NCBI RefSeq assembly: GCF_003595175.1
Contig: NZ_CP032419.1
Coordinates: 1,488,001-1,552,000, forward strand
DNA length: 64,000 nt
Direction: 5' to 3'
Source of the DNA: Pseudomonas cavernae
GTDB lineage: Bacteria; Pseudomonadota; Gammaproteobacteria; Pseudomonadales; Pseudomonadaceae
The position numbers and the translations under genes were made by a program. Shown here in pieces: positions 7,238 through 14,313 of this stretch. Under the pieces are notes generated by a model. That model was not told the DNA's origin. It searched no databases and saw only the letters and a list, made by a program, of their open reading frames with translations. How positions within the stretch are numbered: the first letter of the stretch is position 1; every line of letters starts with the position of its first letter.

Positions 7238-7382
7238 AGAGCCTGTCTCGGATCTCGCGAGCTAGAGCGAGACAAGGCAAAAACAGTCGAAGAAGCGCAG
7301 TTTACGAGCTGTAAATGAGCATTCTGAGACTGTTTTTAACGCTGTATCGCCGACGCGCAGCAGATCCGAGACAGGTTCTCAG
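7238..7382. repeat. Palindromic structured repeat, copy 1
   Basis: About 145 bp. The outer arms CCTGTCTCGGATCT and AGATCCGAGACAGG pair, the inner arms AAAAACAGTC and GACTGTTTTT pair, and the apex contains TTTACGAGCTGTAAA. Its left half carries the family motif CGCGAGCTAGAGC and its right half GCGCAGCAGATC. The right end overlaps the stop codon of rhlG (7379-7381). Other copies are at 8785, 26391 and 27650. Confidence 0.85.
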
Positions 7383-8149
7383 AGGCTGAAGCCGCCGTCG
7401 ATGGGGATGATATTGCCGGTCATGTAGGCCCCGGCGGTGCTCGCCAGGCTGATCGCCAGGGCGGCCATCTCTTCCTCTCGGCCCCAGCGATGCATCGGGA
7501 TATGCGCGCAATCCGCGGCCAGCGCTTCGGCATTTTCTGTGATATGGCGGGTCATCTTGCTCGGGAAGCGCCCGGGAGCGATGACGTTGACGTTGATGTG
7601 CTCGCCGACCAGTTCGCGCGCCAGCAGGCGCGACAGCTGGTGCAGCGCCGCCTTGCTCGGGCCGTAGGCGTAGGCCTGTTCGCCGAAGGAGGAAATCCCG
7701 GCGACCGAGCCGATATTGATGATCCGCGCCGGGTTCTGCGCATCGCCGGCCTTGCGCAGCAGTGGCAGCAATTGCTGGATGCAGCTGAACACCGCGGTTA
7801 CGTTGAGCTGCATGACCTTTTCCCAGCCCTTCAGCGGGTAGCTTTCCAGCGGCGCGCCCCAGCTGGTGCCGGCATTGTTGACCAGGATGTCCAGCTGGCC
7901 GAGGTCTTCCGCCAGCTGCGCGGCCAGGGCCTGCACGCTGGCTTCGTCGGCCAGGTTGGCGGCGATCCCGTGGCATTCGCCAAAGGCGCTCAGCTCAGTG
8001 GCGGTGTCCGCGCAAGCCTGCGCATCGCGGGCGCAGACATAGACCTTGGCGCCGGCCTCGACGAAGCCCTTGGCGATCATCTTGCCGATTCCGCGGGTGC
8101 CGCCGGTGACCAGGGCGGTGCGGCCCTGCAGGGAGAAATACGGGTGCAT
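7379..8149 (-). CDS. rhlG: RhlG-like NADPH-dependent 3-ketoacyl reductase (SDR family)
   Basis: 256-residue short-chain dehydrogenase. The NADPH-binding TGGTRGIG is at residues about 15-22, NNAGTSWGAPLESYP follows, the catalytic Ser lies in INIGSVAGISS, and the YAYGPSK motif gives the Tyr-x3-Lys pair. The C-terminus DGGFSL is typical. The sequence resembles P. aeruginosa RhlG along its whole length as I recall it; RhlG reduces beta-ketoacyl intermediates linked to rhamnolipid or polyhydroxyalkanoate precursors. The ATG at 8149 has GAGGAC upstream. The stop codon lies in a palindromic repeat. Confidence 0.85.
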   Translation of the reverse strand: MHPYFSLQGRTALVTGGTRGIGKMIAKGFVEAGAKVYVCARDAQACADTATELSAFGECHGIAANLADEASVQALAAQLAEDLGQLDILVNNAGTSWGAPLESYPLKGWEKVMQLNVTAVFSCIQQLLPLLRKAGDAQNPARIINIGSVAGISSFGEQAYAYGPSKAALHQLSRLLARELVGEHINVNVIAPGRFPSKMTRHITENAEALAADCAHIPMHRWGREEEMAALAISLASTAGAYMTGNIIPIDGGFSL

Positions 8150-8262
8150 GGCGAGTCCTCATGGCGATAGGTGGCATTACCCTAAACGGCTCCGGCCGCC
8201 AGCGGAGGCACTATTGCCCTTGGGAATGCCCGGCCATGAGGTGGCCTTGGGTCAGTAACGGC

Positions 8263-8724
8263 TCAGCCGCGGACCCGGTGGGTCAGTCCCTTGAGGAAGT
8301 TGCGCAACAACTGGTCGCCACAGGTGCGGTAGTTGCTGTGGCCGAACTTGCGAAACAGCGCGCTCAGCTCCGGACGGGTCACCGGCAGATGCACCGCGTC
8401 CAACAGCGCGAGGATGTCGTCTTCCTTGAGCTCGAACGCCACCCGCAGCTTCTTCAGCACGATGTTGTTGGTCAGCGGCAGTTCAATCGGCGGCGCCGGG
8501 CGGCTTTCATCCTTGCCCCGCCGGTGGATCACCAGGCCATCCAGAAAGTGCGCCAGCACCTCATCGTCGCAGGCGGCAAAACCGGCCTCGTCATCCTTCT
8601 TCAGATAGGCGCTGACTTCGGCCGTGGGAATGTCGTAGTTGGCCAGCTTGAGGATCTCGGCGACCTTGGCGTCGCTGAGGTCGAGCATGTAGCGCACGCT
8701 ACGCAATACATCGTTATTGAGCAT
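8263..8724 (-). CDS. DUF1456 family protein (YehS-like)
   Basis: 153 residues made of two related DUF1456 repeats: NNDVLRSVRYMLDLSDAKV near the start and NNIVLKKLRVAFELKEDDI near residue 85, each followed by helices ending in similar FLDGLV or FLKGLT segments. Members are small cytosolic helical proteins of unknown function, about 150-160 residues, so it is full length. It is monocistronic, and a palindromic repeat lies upstream at 8785. Confidence 0.85.
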   Translation of the reverse strand: MLNNDVLRSVRYMLDLSDAKVAEILKLANYDIPTAEVSAYLKKDDEAGFAACDDEVLAHFLDGLVIHRRGKDESRPAPPIELPLTNNIVLKKLRVAFELKEDDILALLDAVHLPVTRPELSALFRKFGHSNYRTCGDQLLRNFLKGLTHRVRG

Positions 8725-8784
8725 GTCGGTGTCCTGATCGAGGCGGAAAGATCCGCAAAATTTGTATGTGATGGCGTGGTGCTT

Positions 8785-8928
8785 AGAGCCTGTTTACGAT
8801 CTCGCGAGCTAGAGCCAGACAAGGCAAAAATGGCCGAGGGAGCGGAGTTTACGAGTTGTAAATGAGCATCCCGAGGCCATTTTTAACGATGTGTGGCCGA
8901 CGCGCAGCAGATCGTAAACAGGCTCTTA
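8785..8928. repeat. Palindromic structured repeat, copy 2
   Basis: 144 bp. The outer arms GAGCCTGTTTACGATCT and AGATCGTAAACAGGCTC are fully complementary but differ from copy 1. The inner arms AAAAATGGCC and GGCCATTTTT also differ from copy 1 yet still pair, and the apex TTTACGAGTTGTAAA is conserved. The right end overlaps the stop codon of the pseudouridine-synthase-like gene at 8926. Confidence 0.85.
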
Positions 8929-9636
8929 GAAGCGTTCACTGGCAGCCAGATAGCGCCATTGCCCCGCCGGCACCTTGCCCAGCGGCACGCCGCCGATGCG
9001 GATACGCTTCATGCTCAGCACCTGCAGGCCGACCGCCTCGCACATGGTGGCGATCTGTCCCGGCTGGGGGTTCTTCAGGGCGAAGCGCAGGTGGGTTTCG
9101 TTCTGCCAGCTGGCCTTGGCCGGCGGCAACTCCCGGCCCTTGAACGCTAGCCCGCGCCTGAGGCGTTCGAGGCCATTGGCGGCGATTGCCCCGCTGACCT
9201 CGACCACATATTCCTGCTCCAGCTTGGCGGCGTCCTCGGTCAGCTTGCGCAGGGTGCGCCAGTCCTGAGTGAACACCAGCAGACCGCCGGCCTGTGCCTG
9301 CAGCGGCAGCGCCGTGCTCAGGCGCGCGAAGTGGCCCTTGAGCGGGCGCACGCCGGATTGGTCCTCCGCCCACTGCGTTGCCGGGCCGAGCAGCGCCTGA
9401 ACGGAGCCGGCTTTCAGGCCACCGGCCTGGTGCAGCAGCAAGGTCACCGGCTCCAGCGGGGCGGGGGTGGCACCGGGGAGCAGGGCAACCGCCTGCTCCA
9501 GCACCTTGAACTGCGGCTCATCCACCACCTCGCCATCGACCGTCACCCAGCCGCCCTCGATATACAACTCCGCCTCCCGGCGCGAGCAGCCGGTCAGTTC
9601 GATAACGCGTTTGGACAGGCGCAGGGGTTCAGACAT
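8926..9636 (-). CDS. RsuA/RluB-family pseudouridine synthase homologue, catalytic Asp apparently absent
   Basis: 236 residues. The N-terminal S4 RNA-binding domain (LSKRVIELTGCSRREAELYI, residues about 7-26) is followed by the RsuA-type synthase domain ending in CEAVGLQVLSMKRIRIG, the family's characteristic late motif. The catalytic motif is normally GRLD followed closely by the GLLLLTND strand. Here it reads ARLSTALPLQAQAGGLLVFT, with Ser where the catalytic Asp should be and a longer spacer. It may bind rRNA without isomerising uridine, or use another residue. Confidence 0.8.
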   Translation of the reverse strand: MSEPLRLSKRVIELTGCSRREAELYIEGGWVTVDGEVVDEPQFKVLEQAVALLPGATPAPLEPVTLLLHQAGGLKAGSVQALLGPATQWAEDQSGVRPLKGHFARLSTALPLQAQAGGLLVFTQDWRTLRKLTEDAAKLEQEYVVEVSGAIAANGLERLRRGLAFKGRELPPAKASWQNETHLRFALKNPQPGQIATMCEAVGLQVLSMKRIRIGGVPLGKVPAGQWRYLAASERF

Positions 9637-9715
9637 GAGGTTGGGACCGAAGCAGGGGCAGGGCGGTCATTGTAACCGCGGCGAACGCTGCCGGGGCGGG
9701 ATGGGGCAATTGAAG

Positions 9716-9925
9716 GCGCTGTCCCAGTGACGTGTTGGCGATGGCGTAGCCTGGATGCAATCAGAAGTGCAGCATCCCAAGCCCTGTGGGCTATCAGCAC
9801 ATTCTGAACCTGTAGGCGCGAATTCATTCGCGAAAGGCTTGGCAGCGCCTTCATCCCCGATTCGCGGATAAATCCGCTCCTGCAAAAGGCACTGCCCCCT
9901 GCAACACATAACAGGGACATAGCCT
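9716..9925. mobile_element. MITE-like element, copy 2 (210 bp)
   Basis: The left end reads GCTGTCCCAGTGACGTGTTG and the right end, in reverse complement, reads CTATGTCCCTGTTATGTGTT; both match the ends of the element at 1572. The flanks carry a perfect 8-bp direct repeat AATTGAAG (9708-9715 and 9926-9933). The interior is unrelated to copy 1 and contains a pair of REP-like sequences. There is no transposase gene, so it would be non-autonomous. Confidence 0.65.
9811..9884. repeat. REP-like inverted pair
   Basis: A motif TGTAGGCGCGAATTCATTCG faces an inverted relative, TTCGCGGATAAATCCGCTCC then TGCA. The layout matches Pseudomonas REP doublets (TGTAGGAGCG...TTCGCG type). It lies inside the MITE-like element at 9716-9925. 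Confidence 0.7.
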
Positions 9926-9986
9926 AATTGAAGCGTTCGAGCCTTTGGCCGGCCAGGCCGGCGGAGCCAAAGGCGTGGTGAGCGGG

Positions 9987-10280
9987 TTATTTGACCACGT
10001 TCAAGCGCTTGTCGGTGAACACGCAGACCACTCCGGAGCGGTTGTACATCACCTGGTAATTGAAGTCGCAATAGGCCGCCGCCACGCTCAGCTGTACCTG
10101 CTCGTTGCTCTGCTGCTCCGGCCGGAACCAGGCCAGTTGGCCCGGCTTGCAGCGCTCCGCCTGCGCGTCGGTGTTATAGGTGCACAGGCCAGACTGGTCG
10201 ATACCAGCGTCGTCCTTGAAACAGGCGGACAGGGACAGTGCAGCGGCACTCAGTAGGATCACGCGGGCAATCTTGTTCAT
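9987..10280 (-). CDS. Small predicted lipoprotein
   Basis: 97 residues. The signal peptide MNKIARVILLSAAALSLSAC ends in a lipobox LSAC with Cys at residue 20. The mature part has three more Cys (CTYN, RCKPG, YCDFNY) and VVCVFTDKR, suggesting disulfide bonds in the periplasm. No family is recognised; it looks like a small Pseudomonas-specific lipoprotein. GGAAG precedes the ATG. Confidence 0.7.
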   Translation of the reverse strand: MNKIARVILLSAAALSLSACFKDDAGIDQSGLCTYNTDAQAERCKPGQLAWFRPEQQSNEQVQLSVAAAYCDFNYQVMYNRSGVVCVFTDKRLNVVK

Positions 10281-10368
10281 GGGGCTTCCAGGTGCAGGAT
10301 GACGGGAAATGGAACTCGGCTTTTTAGTGTGAAGAAACCCCTAAAGGTTCCTTCGCGGCGACGCGCAC

Positions 10369-10698
10369 TCAGTCGACCACAAACAGCTTGGCGCCAAGGT
10401 GCGTATATGAGCGGTGCGGCTCGGCATTATCCGCCACCTGGTAGCTCATGCCAGGCTGCAGCACGAACTGGCGGCCGTCCTCCAGTTCGGTATGCAGCTC
10501 ACCTTCCAGGCAAAACAGGATATGCCCCTTCACGCACCAGTGATCGGCCAGATAGCCCGCGCTGTATTCGACCAGGCGCACACGGATGTCGCCGAAGTGT
10601 TGGGTGCGCCAAAACGCCGAGCCGGTTTCACCTTTGTGCTCGGTTTTCTCGATTTTCGTCCAGTCGGTGGTGCCGAAAGGAATGCCGGTTATCTGCAT
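10369..10698 (-). CDS. DHCW-motif cupin-fold protein
   Basis: 109 residues. Diagnostic segments are TDWTKIEKTEHKGETG near the N-terminus, YLADHWCVKGHILFCLEGEL (the DHWC signature with HxxxxFxxxG typical of this cupin subfamily) and FVLQPGMSYQVADNAEPHRS. The metal site and function are unknown. It is encoded alone, between a lipoprotein gene and a VOC gene. Confidence 0.8.
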   Translation of the reverse strand: MQITGIPFGTTDWTKIEKTEHKGETGSAFWRTQHFGDIRVRLVEYSAGYLADHWCVKGHILFCLEGELHTELEDGRQFVLQPGMSYQVADNAEPHRSYTHLGAKLFVVD

Positions 10699-10753
10699 GC
10701 TGAGTGACTCGCTGGCGAGTGTAGCGATTGAGGGCTATGGCGTTGCCGCCGGG

Positions 10754-11161
10754 TTAACCCTGATTGATGGCGCTGGGCTCCATGTACATGAGTTCCCAGA
10801 TGTGGCCATCCAGATCCTCAAAGCCGTGGCCGTACATGAAGCCGTGATCTTGTGGCTGGTTGTAGGTTGCCCCGCCGGCTGTGACCGCCTTGCGCACCAA
10901 TTCATCGACCTGTTCCCGGCTGTCTGTCGACAGGCAAACCAGCACTTCGGTGCTCTTCGTGGCATCGCAAAGGGCTTTCGGGGTGAAGGTCTTGAACTTC
11001 TCCTCGGTTAATAACATCACGAAGATGTCGTCGCTGACGATCATGCAGGTGGCGGTCTTGTCGGTGAATTGCGGATTAAAGCTGAAGCCGAGTTGGGTGA
11101 AGAACTCGACCGATTTGTCGAGGTTTTTGACCGGCAGATTGACGAAGATATTAGTGGCCAT
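10754..11161 (-). CDS. VOC-family protein (PhnB/YaeR-like)
   Basis: 135 residues, one VOC fold. The opening MATNIFVNLPVKNLDKSVEF, FFTQLGFSFNPQFTDKTATC and the late HGFMYGHGFEDLDGHIWELM are typical of the PhnB/glyoxalase-like group. The start at 11161 is preceded by AGGTG at the right distance; an upstream in-frame codon at 11260 has none. It lies on the same strand as the integron cassettes just beyond their end. VOC genes are common integron cargo, but no attC is seen here. Confidence 0.8.
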   Translation of the reverse strand: MATNIFVNLPVKNLDKSVEFFTQLGFSFNPQFTDKTATCMIVSDDIFVMLLTEEKFKTFTPKALCDATKSTEVLVCLSTDSREQVDELVRKAVTAGGATYNQPQDHGFMYGHGFEDLDGHIWELMYMEPSAINQG

Positions 11162-11291
11162 GGGTTCACCTGTTGATGGGTACGCGCTGCACGCAGTATC
11201 GGTAAATGGGCGTCGATGTGTGACATCAACGGAGCACAGCCAGCGTAGCCGGTTCACCACGAGCTACGCCCCGCGGCGCCGCACATGGAGC

Positions 11292-11708
11292 CTACTTCGC
11301 TCGCCTTGGCCTTGCCTTTCCGACGGATGTATTGAGGGCGGCCGCGGCACAGATAAGCGCCTTGAACTCGCTCGCGTCGACCTCCTCCCCCTCATGGATG
11401 TCAATCGCGCGCCTTACGTTCCCGTCGAGGCTCGAGTTGAAGAGCTTGGCCGGATCCTTCAACGAAGCCCCCCTGGAGAAGGTCAACTTCACTATCGACT
11501 TGTACGACTCGCCGGTGCAGATGATCCCGTCGTGCGACCATACGGGAGTGCCCATCCACTTCCACTCTTCGACGACGTCCGGAACTGCCTCTTTGATGAG
11601 TTTGCGCATTCTGCTCAAGGTCTGCCCGCGCCAGTCCCCGAGTTCGGTGATTCTTTTGTCAATCAGCTCAGATGCCGACTGGCCCTCGGTCGAACCCGAA
11701 TTTTTCAT
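11292..11708 (-). CDS. DUF1801 protein, terminal gene of the integron array
   Basis: 138 residues matching DUF1801 (YdhG-like): DWRGQTLSRMRKLIKEAVPD, then EEWKWMGTPVWSHDGIIC and SIVKLTFSRGASLKDPAKLF. The function is unknown; family members are small cytosolic proteins often carried by integron cassettes. GGGGGAGG precedes the ATG at 11708. Its upstream side abuts attC-A (11743-11831), but I find no attC on its downstream side, so it is either the oldest cassette with a lost site or chromosomal. Confidence 0.75.
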   Translation of the reverse strand: MKNSGSTEGQSASELIDKRITELGDWRGQTLSRMRKLIKEAVPDVVEEWKWMGTPVWSHDGIICTGESYKSIVKLTFSRGASLKDPAKLFNSSLDGNVRRAIDIHEGEEVDASEFKALICAAAALNTSVGKARPRRAK

Positions 11709-11742
11709 GTTTTCCTCCCCCGCGAACGGGATCCGGTAGTTA

Positions 11743-11831
11743 GCCTAACGATTAAGCTAACGGGCAGACAAAAGCGCAGCTTTTGGCTGTCCAGCGAACG
11801 AAGTGAGCGAAAGTTGAGCGCATTGTTAAGC
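11743..11831 (-). other. attC-A (integron recombination site)
   Basis: The + strand runs from GCCTAAC (11743-11749) to GTTAAGC (11825-11831). It is the longest attC here, about 89 bp, with the inner motif AGCGAACGAAGTGAGCGAA shared with the type 1 sites. The stop codon of the cassette gene at 11826 is formed by the core site. Confidence 0.85.
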
Positions 11832-12338
11832 TAGCTCATGGTTTCCCAGAGTCTCAATACACTCGCCGAGCCTTCTCCTGACATCATTGTGGATGTCATT
11901 AATTTTAGTGCCTTGTTTGAATACCTCGTTTTTTGCCACGGCCTCATAAATTTTTGATGCATCTTTCTCAATTTCTAAGAGAGATTTCCGCAAAGGCAGA
12001 ATTCCGAGGAGCGTGATCAAGGCGCGAGCTTCAGAAATAATATTTCTTGCATCTAGGTTGTGCTTTAGAGAGTCTTCATGCACTGATGTCAATGGAGTGG
12101 CGTCTTTGTTTGCCACATGAGCCCAGAACGGGTGCGTGGCTTCATCTAGCTTGAAGTGTGCCAGCTCCAGCTTCAATGCGGCCTGCTGAAGGATTTGCCT
12201 TCTGAAAGCTCGTTCTTCCTTGGCTTTCTCATGTGAAGAGTTATGCCGAGCCACAAAATACGTAGCTGATCCACTAATTAAGGCCCCTAAGCCTATCTTT
12301 AGTGCAGTATCGATCAGCGTGTAAATATCTTTTTCCAT
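11826..12338 (-). CDS. Cassette gene: small protein with N-terminal membrane helix
   Basis: 170 residues of unknown family. A transmembrane segment (ALKIGLGALISGSATYFVA, residues about 12-30) is followed by a charged helical region (SSHEKAKEERAFRRQILQQA) and a mostly alpha-helical soluble part. It fits a monotopic inner-membrane protein with a cytosolic domain. Base composition is AT-richer than neighbouring chromosomal genes. It is bounded by attC-B upstream and attC-A downstream, with its stop inside attC-A. The ribosome site is weak. Confidence 0.65.
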   Translation of the reverse strand: MEKDIYTLIDTALKIGLGALISGSATYFVARHNSSHEKAKEERAFRRQILQQAALKLELAHFKLDEATHPFWAHVANKDATPLTSVHEDSLKHNLDARNIISEARALITLLGILPLRKSLLEIEKDASKIYEAVAKNEVFKQGTKINDIHNDVRRRLGECIETLGNHELA

Positions 12339-12345
12339 TAACTTT

Positions 12346-12424
12346 GCCTAACGTTCAGGTTAAGGGGCGGGCTTTAGCCCGTCCCTAGTGAGCGAAGCGA
12401 ACGGCCTTGAACCGCTAGTTAGAC
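12346..12424 (-). other. attC-B (type 2)
   Basis: Runs from GCCTAAC (12346-12352) to GTTAGAC (12418-12424). The inner pair GTTCAGGTTAAGG and CCTTGAACCGCTAGTT defines the type 2 arrangement shared with the sites at 13398, 13983 and 15565. A variable middle GCGGGCTTTAGCCCGT forms a hairpin. Confidence 0.9.
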
Positions 12425-12425
12425 G

Positions 12426-12884
12426 TTAACTCCAAGACTTCGGATCAATCTTAAAATTTTCATTTTCCAGACGACGAAGCTCCTGAAAGCTCTTAGAGCT
12501 TTCTTTGATCTCGCCCCAGGCACGCTTGAAAGAAGGGAGGGCAAGGTTTGATTCTATTCCAGATAGCCAATTTTCCCATGCCTCCTTGTTAATGCGGCCG
12601 CGCTGCCTTAAAGATATTTGCTCGTTGGTTAAGTCAATATACCTATAAAGTTCATCGAAAGTTTTTTGAAATTCTTCTTCAGAGATATCTATACCGAGCA
12701 ATGCTTTTGTCGGGATTTTTGCCGCTAGCTCTCTGTACTCTTTTGCTAGGCCGTCTTCGAATTCAAGTTGGGCAATGTTTTTTGATATGCGTAGTTGCCA
12801 GAAAGCTAAAAACACACCGCATGCAGCAATAACTGATGCTAGGGCGGAAATCCAATCTGGCGTAATGTATTTGCAAGCTTCCAA
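12426..12884 (-). CDS. Cassette gene: small membrane-anchored helical protein
   Basis: 152 residues. The membrane segment ISALASVIAACGVFLAFWQL spans residues about 13-32, followed by RISKNIAQLEFEDGLAKEYR and a helical remainder. It recalls DUF4760-like small membrane proteins, but the assignment is not secure. The start is TTG at 12884 with GAGG 5 nt upstream; there is no better ATG. It is AT-rich relative to the chromosome and lies between attC-C and attC-B. Confidence 0.65.
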   Translation of the reverse strand: MEACKYITPDWISALASVIAACGVFLAFWQLRISKNIAQLEFEDGLAKEYRELAAKIPTKALLGIDISEEEFQKTFDELYRYIDLTNEQISLRQRGRINKEAWENWLSGIESNLALPSFKRAWGEIKESSKSFQELRRLENENFKIDPKSWS

Positions 12885-12907
12885 GGTCGCCTCGATCTTG
12901 ATTTGAC

Positions 12908-12984
12908 GTCTAACGATTAAGCTAAGGGGCGGGCTTTAGCCCGTCCCAGCGAACGAAGTGAGCGATTTGAGCGCATTGTTAGGT
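12908..12984 (-). other. attC-C (type 1)
   Basis: Runs from GTCTAAC (12908-12914) to GTTAGGT (12978-12984). Type 1 body: ATTAAGCTAAGGGG, hairpin centre GCGGGCTTTAGCCCGT, then GAACGAAGTGAGCGATTTGA. The stop codon of the upstream cassette gene (12979-12981) is formed by this core site. Confidence 0.9.
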
Positions 12985-13389
12985 ACCCAACACTCCAATT
13001 TCTGTTGCAGTTTGGTTGCTGCGAGTGAAGTGATATATCTGGATTTTATGTGGGAATTCTATGCCTTTATATCGGGAGACCAGCCACTCAGCAAGCAGAA
13101 GGTCTGTTAAAACATGAATGCGGGTTTCATTTCCTTGCCACAGGGTTAGCCAGAGTATTTCCGAGCATGCTCGATCACAGCCGCCAGTGTTACGGTTATT
13201 ACCACCGGTTTTAAGGGGGCTTGTGGTTACACCCCCGATTACGTGTTCTGGTGAGTAAATATCAAATTCATGCATAGCATGAGCGGTGCCAAAACTTAGT
13301 TTTGAATTGGTTGCATTAATGCCGCCGAATATTAAGTTTATGGCTGCTCGTGCTTCTGACTCGACTTTTAGGCGTTCCCGTTTATTCAT
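12979..13389 (-). CDS. Cassette gene: hypothetical soluble protein
   Basis: 136 residues, no family recognised. It begins MNKRERLKVESEARAAINLI, has a Gly/Asn-rich centre (GGNNRNTGGCDRACSEILWL) and a C-terminal region rich in aromatic and basic residues. There is no membrane segment or signal peptide. The TAA stop overlaps the attC-C core site, which is common in cassettes. It lies between attC-D and attC-C. Confidence 0.6.
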   Translation of the reverse strand: MNKRERLKVESEARAAINLIFGGINATNSKLSFGTAHAMHEFDIYSPEHVIGGVTTSPLKTGGNNRNTGGCDRACSEILWLTLWQGNETRIHVLTDLLLAEWLVSRYKGIEFPHKIQIYHFTRSNQTATEIGVLGT

Positions 13390-13397
13390 GATTGGGT

Positions 13398-13475
13398 ATC
13401 TAACGTTCAGGTTAAGGGGCTGCGGAACGCAGTCCCGAGTGAGCGAAGCGAACGGCCTTGAACCGCTAGTTAGGC
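13398..13475 (-). other. attC-D (type 2)
   Basis: Runs from ATCTAAC (13398-13404) to GTTAGGC (13469-13475). The inner arms GTTCAGGTTAAGG and CCTTGAACCGCTAGTT match the other type 2 sites; the centre TGCGGAACGCAG is a short hairpin. Confidence 0.9.
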
Positions 13476-13481
13476 AGCAGC

Positions 13482-13955
13482 CTACTCACTCTCATCCGTG
13501 TATCGGATTGCTGTGCCGCTAAAAGTAACCTTTTCCCAGCCCATAGAAGAGCTGACAGTTGTGGCATAAACGCTGGCGTTGAAGCCAGTAGCCGTTGCGG
13601 AGCCGTACGCCGAGCCGGCGGTGTTACCAACTGTTAGTTGGCCATAAGGCTTGGTGCCTTTACCGGTAAGAACAATTGCATTGGCACCGATTCTGGCGGC
13701 TTCTTCTTTCATGGCCGCTATTGCTGCGGCCTCAGTCTTTGCTTTTGTGAAGTAATCGTCTGTTGCAGCGACACCCTCAACTAGAGCAATGACTGTGTGC
13801 TTTTTCTGCGGTGGTTCAATGAGCAGCGAGATTGAATTCTGGTCTGTGGACGGATGGGCACCACCTTCACCAACCAAGATTGAGGTGCCGCTGGTGGAGC
13901 ACGCAGTAAGGCCAACTAAAATTGCGAGAAGAAGTGCAGCTTTGCTCTTAAGCAT
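13482..13955 (-). CDS. Cassette gene: predicted lipoprotein
   Basis: 157 residues from the ATG at 13955 (MLKSKAALLLAILVGLTAC); the lipobox LTAC places the lipidated Cys at residue 19. The mature part has PPQKKHTVIALVEGVAATDD, a helix AKTEAAAIAAMKEEAARIGA, ANAIVLTGKG, and a Gly/Ala/Ser-rich stretch. This resembles small outer-membrane lipoproteins with a YbjQ/DUF4156-like fold, an uncertain comparison. It lies between attC-E and attC-D and is one of the few cassette products with a clear cell location. Confidence 0.7.
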   Translation of the reverse strand: MLKSKAALLLAILVGLTACSTSGTSILVGEGGAHPSTDQNSISLLIEPPQKKHTVIALVEGVAATDDYFTKAKTEAAAIAAMKEEAARIGANAIVLTGKGTKPYGQLTVGNTAGSAYGSATATGFNASVYATTVSSSMGWEKVTFSGTAIRYTDESE

Positions 13956-13982
13956 GATGATTCCCAAGTGGTGTGTCGTGCT

Positions 13983-14060
13983 GCCTAACGTTCAGGTTAA
14001 GGGGCCGCGGAACGCGGTCCCGAGTGAGCGAAGCGAGCGGCCTTGAACCGCTTGTTAGGC
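13983..14060 (-). other. attC-E (type 2)
   Basis: Runs from GCCTAAC (13983-13989) to GTTAGGC (14054-14060), with type 2 inner arms and the hairpin centre CCGCGGAACGCGG. It ends the cassette that has no convincing gene (14061-14313). Confidence 0.9.
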
Positions 14061-14313
14061 GAAGATGCTCGGGCCGACGCGTTGTTGATTGCGGCACGAT
14101 GGCTGAGCCGCCGCGAACATTCAAGCGCGTACTACGCGACAGGAAAAACACTTGTGCACGGCGCCTGTGCGCCAGCCTGGGCGGCAACCGGGCGAGAGCC
14201 AGTACGAGCGCCACGGCAAGGTTGCCGGCCGCGCAGTGGTGGCGGAATAAATGCTGAGAGTGCGGTGGCTAACCCAACTTCCATGTTTTGCACCGAGTCC
14301 AAAAGTTACTGAC
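14061..14313 (-). other. Integron cassette without a convincing gene
   Basis: 253 bp between attC-F and attC-E. A 50-codon minus frame starts MEVGLATALSAF near 14285 and ends near 14133. A plus-strand frame runs from the attC into the cassette. Neither has a good ribosome site or recognisable domain. The GC content is closer to the chromosome than that of the neighbouring cassettes. It may carry a promoter, an RNA or a decayed gene. Confidence 0.5.

Noticed and set aside
13286..13522. Plus-strand ORFs crossing attC sites
   Set aside because: They run through attC sites on the opposite strand from the cassette genes and have Arg-rich shadow composition.
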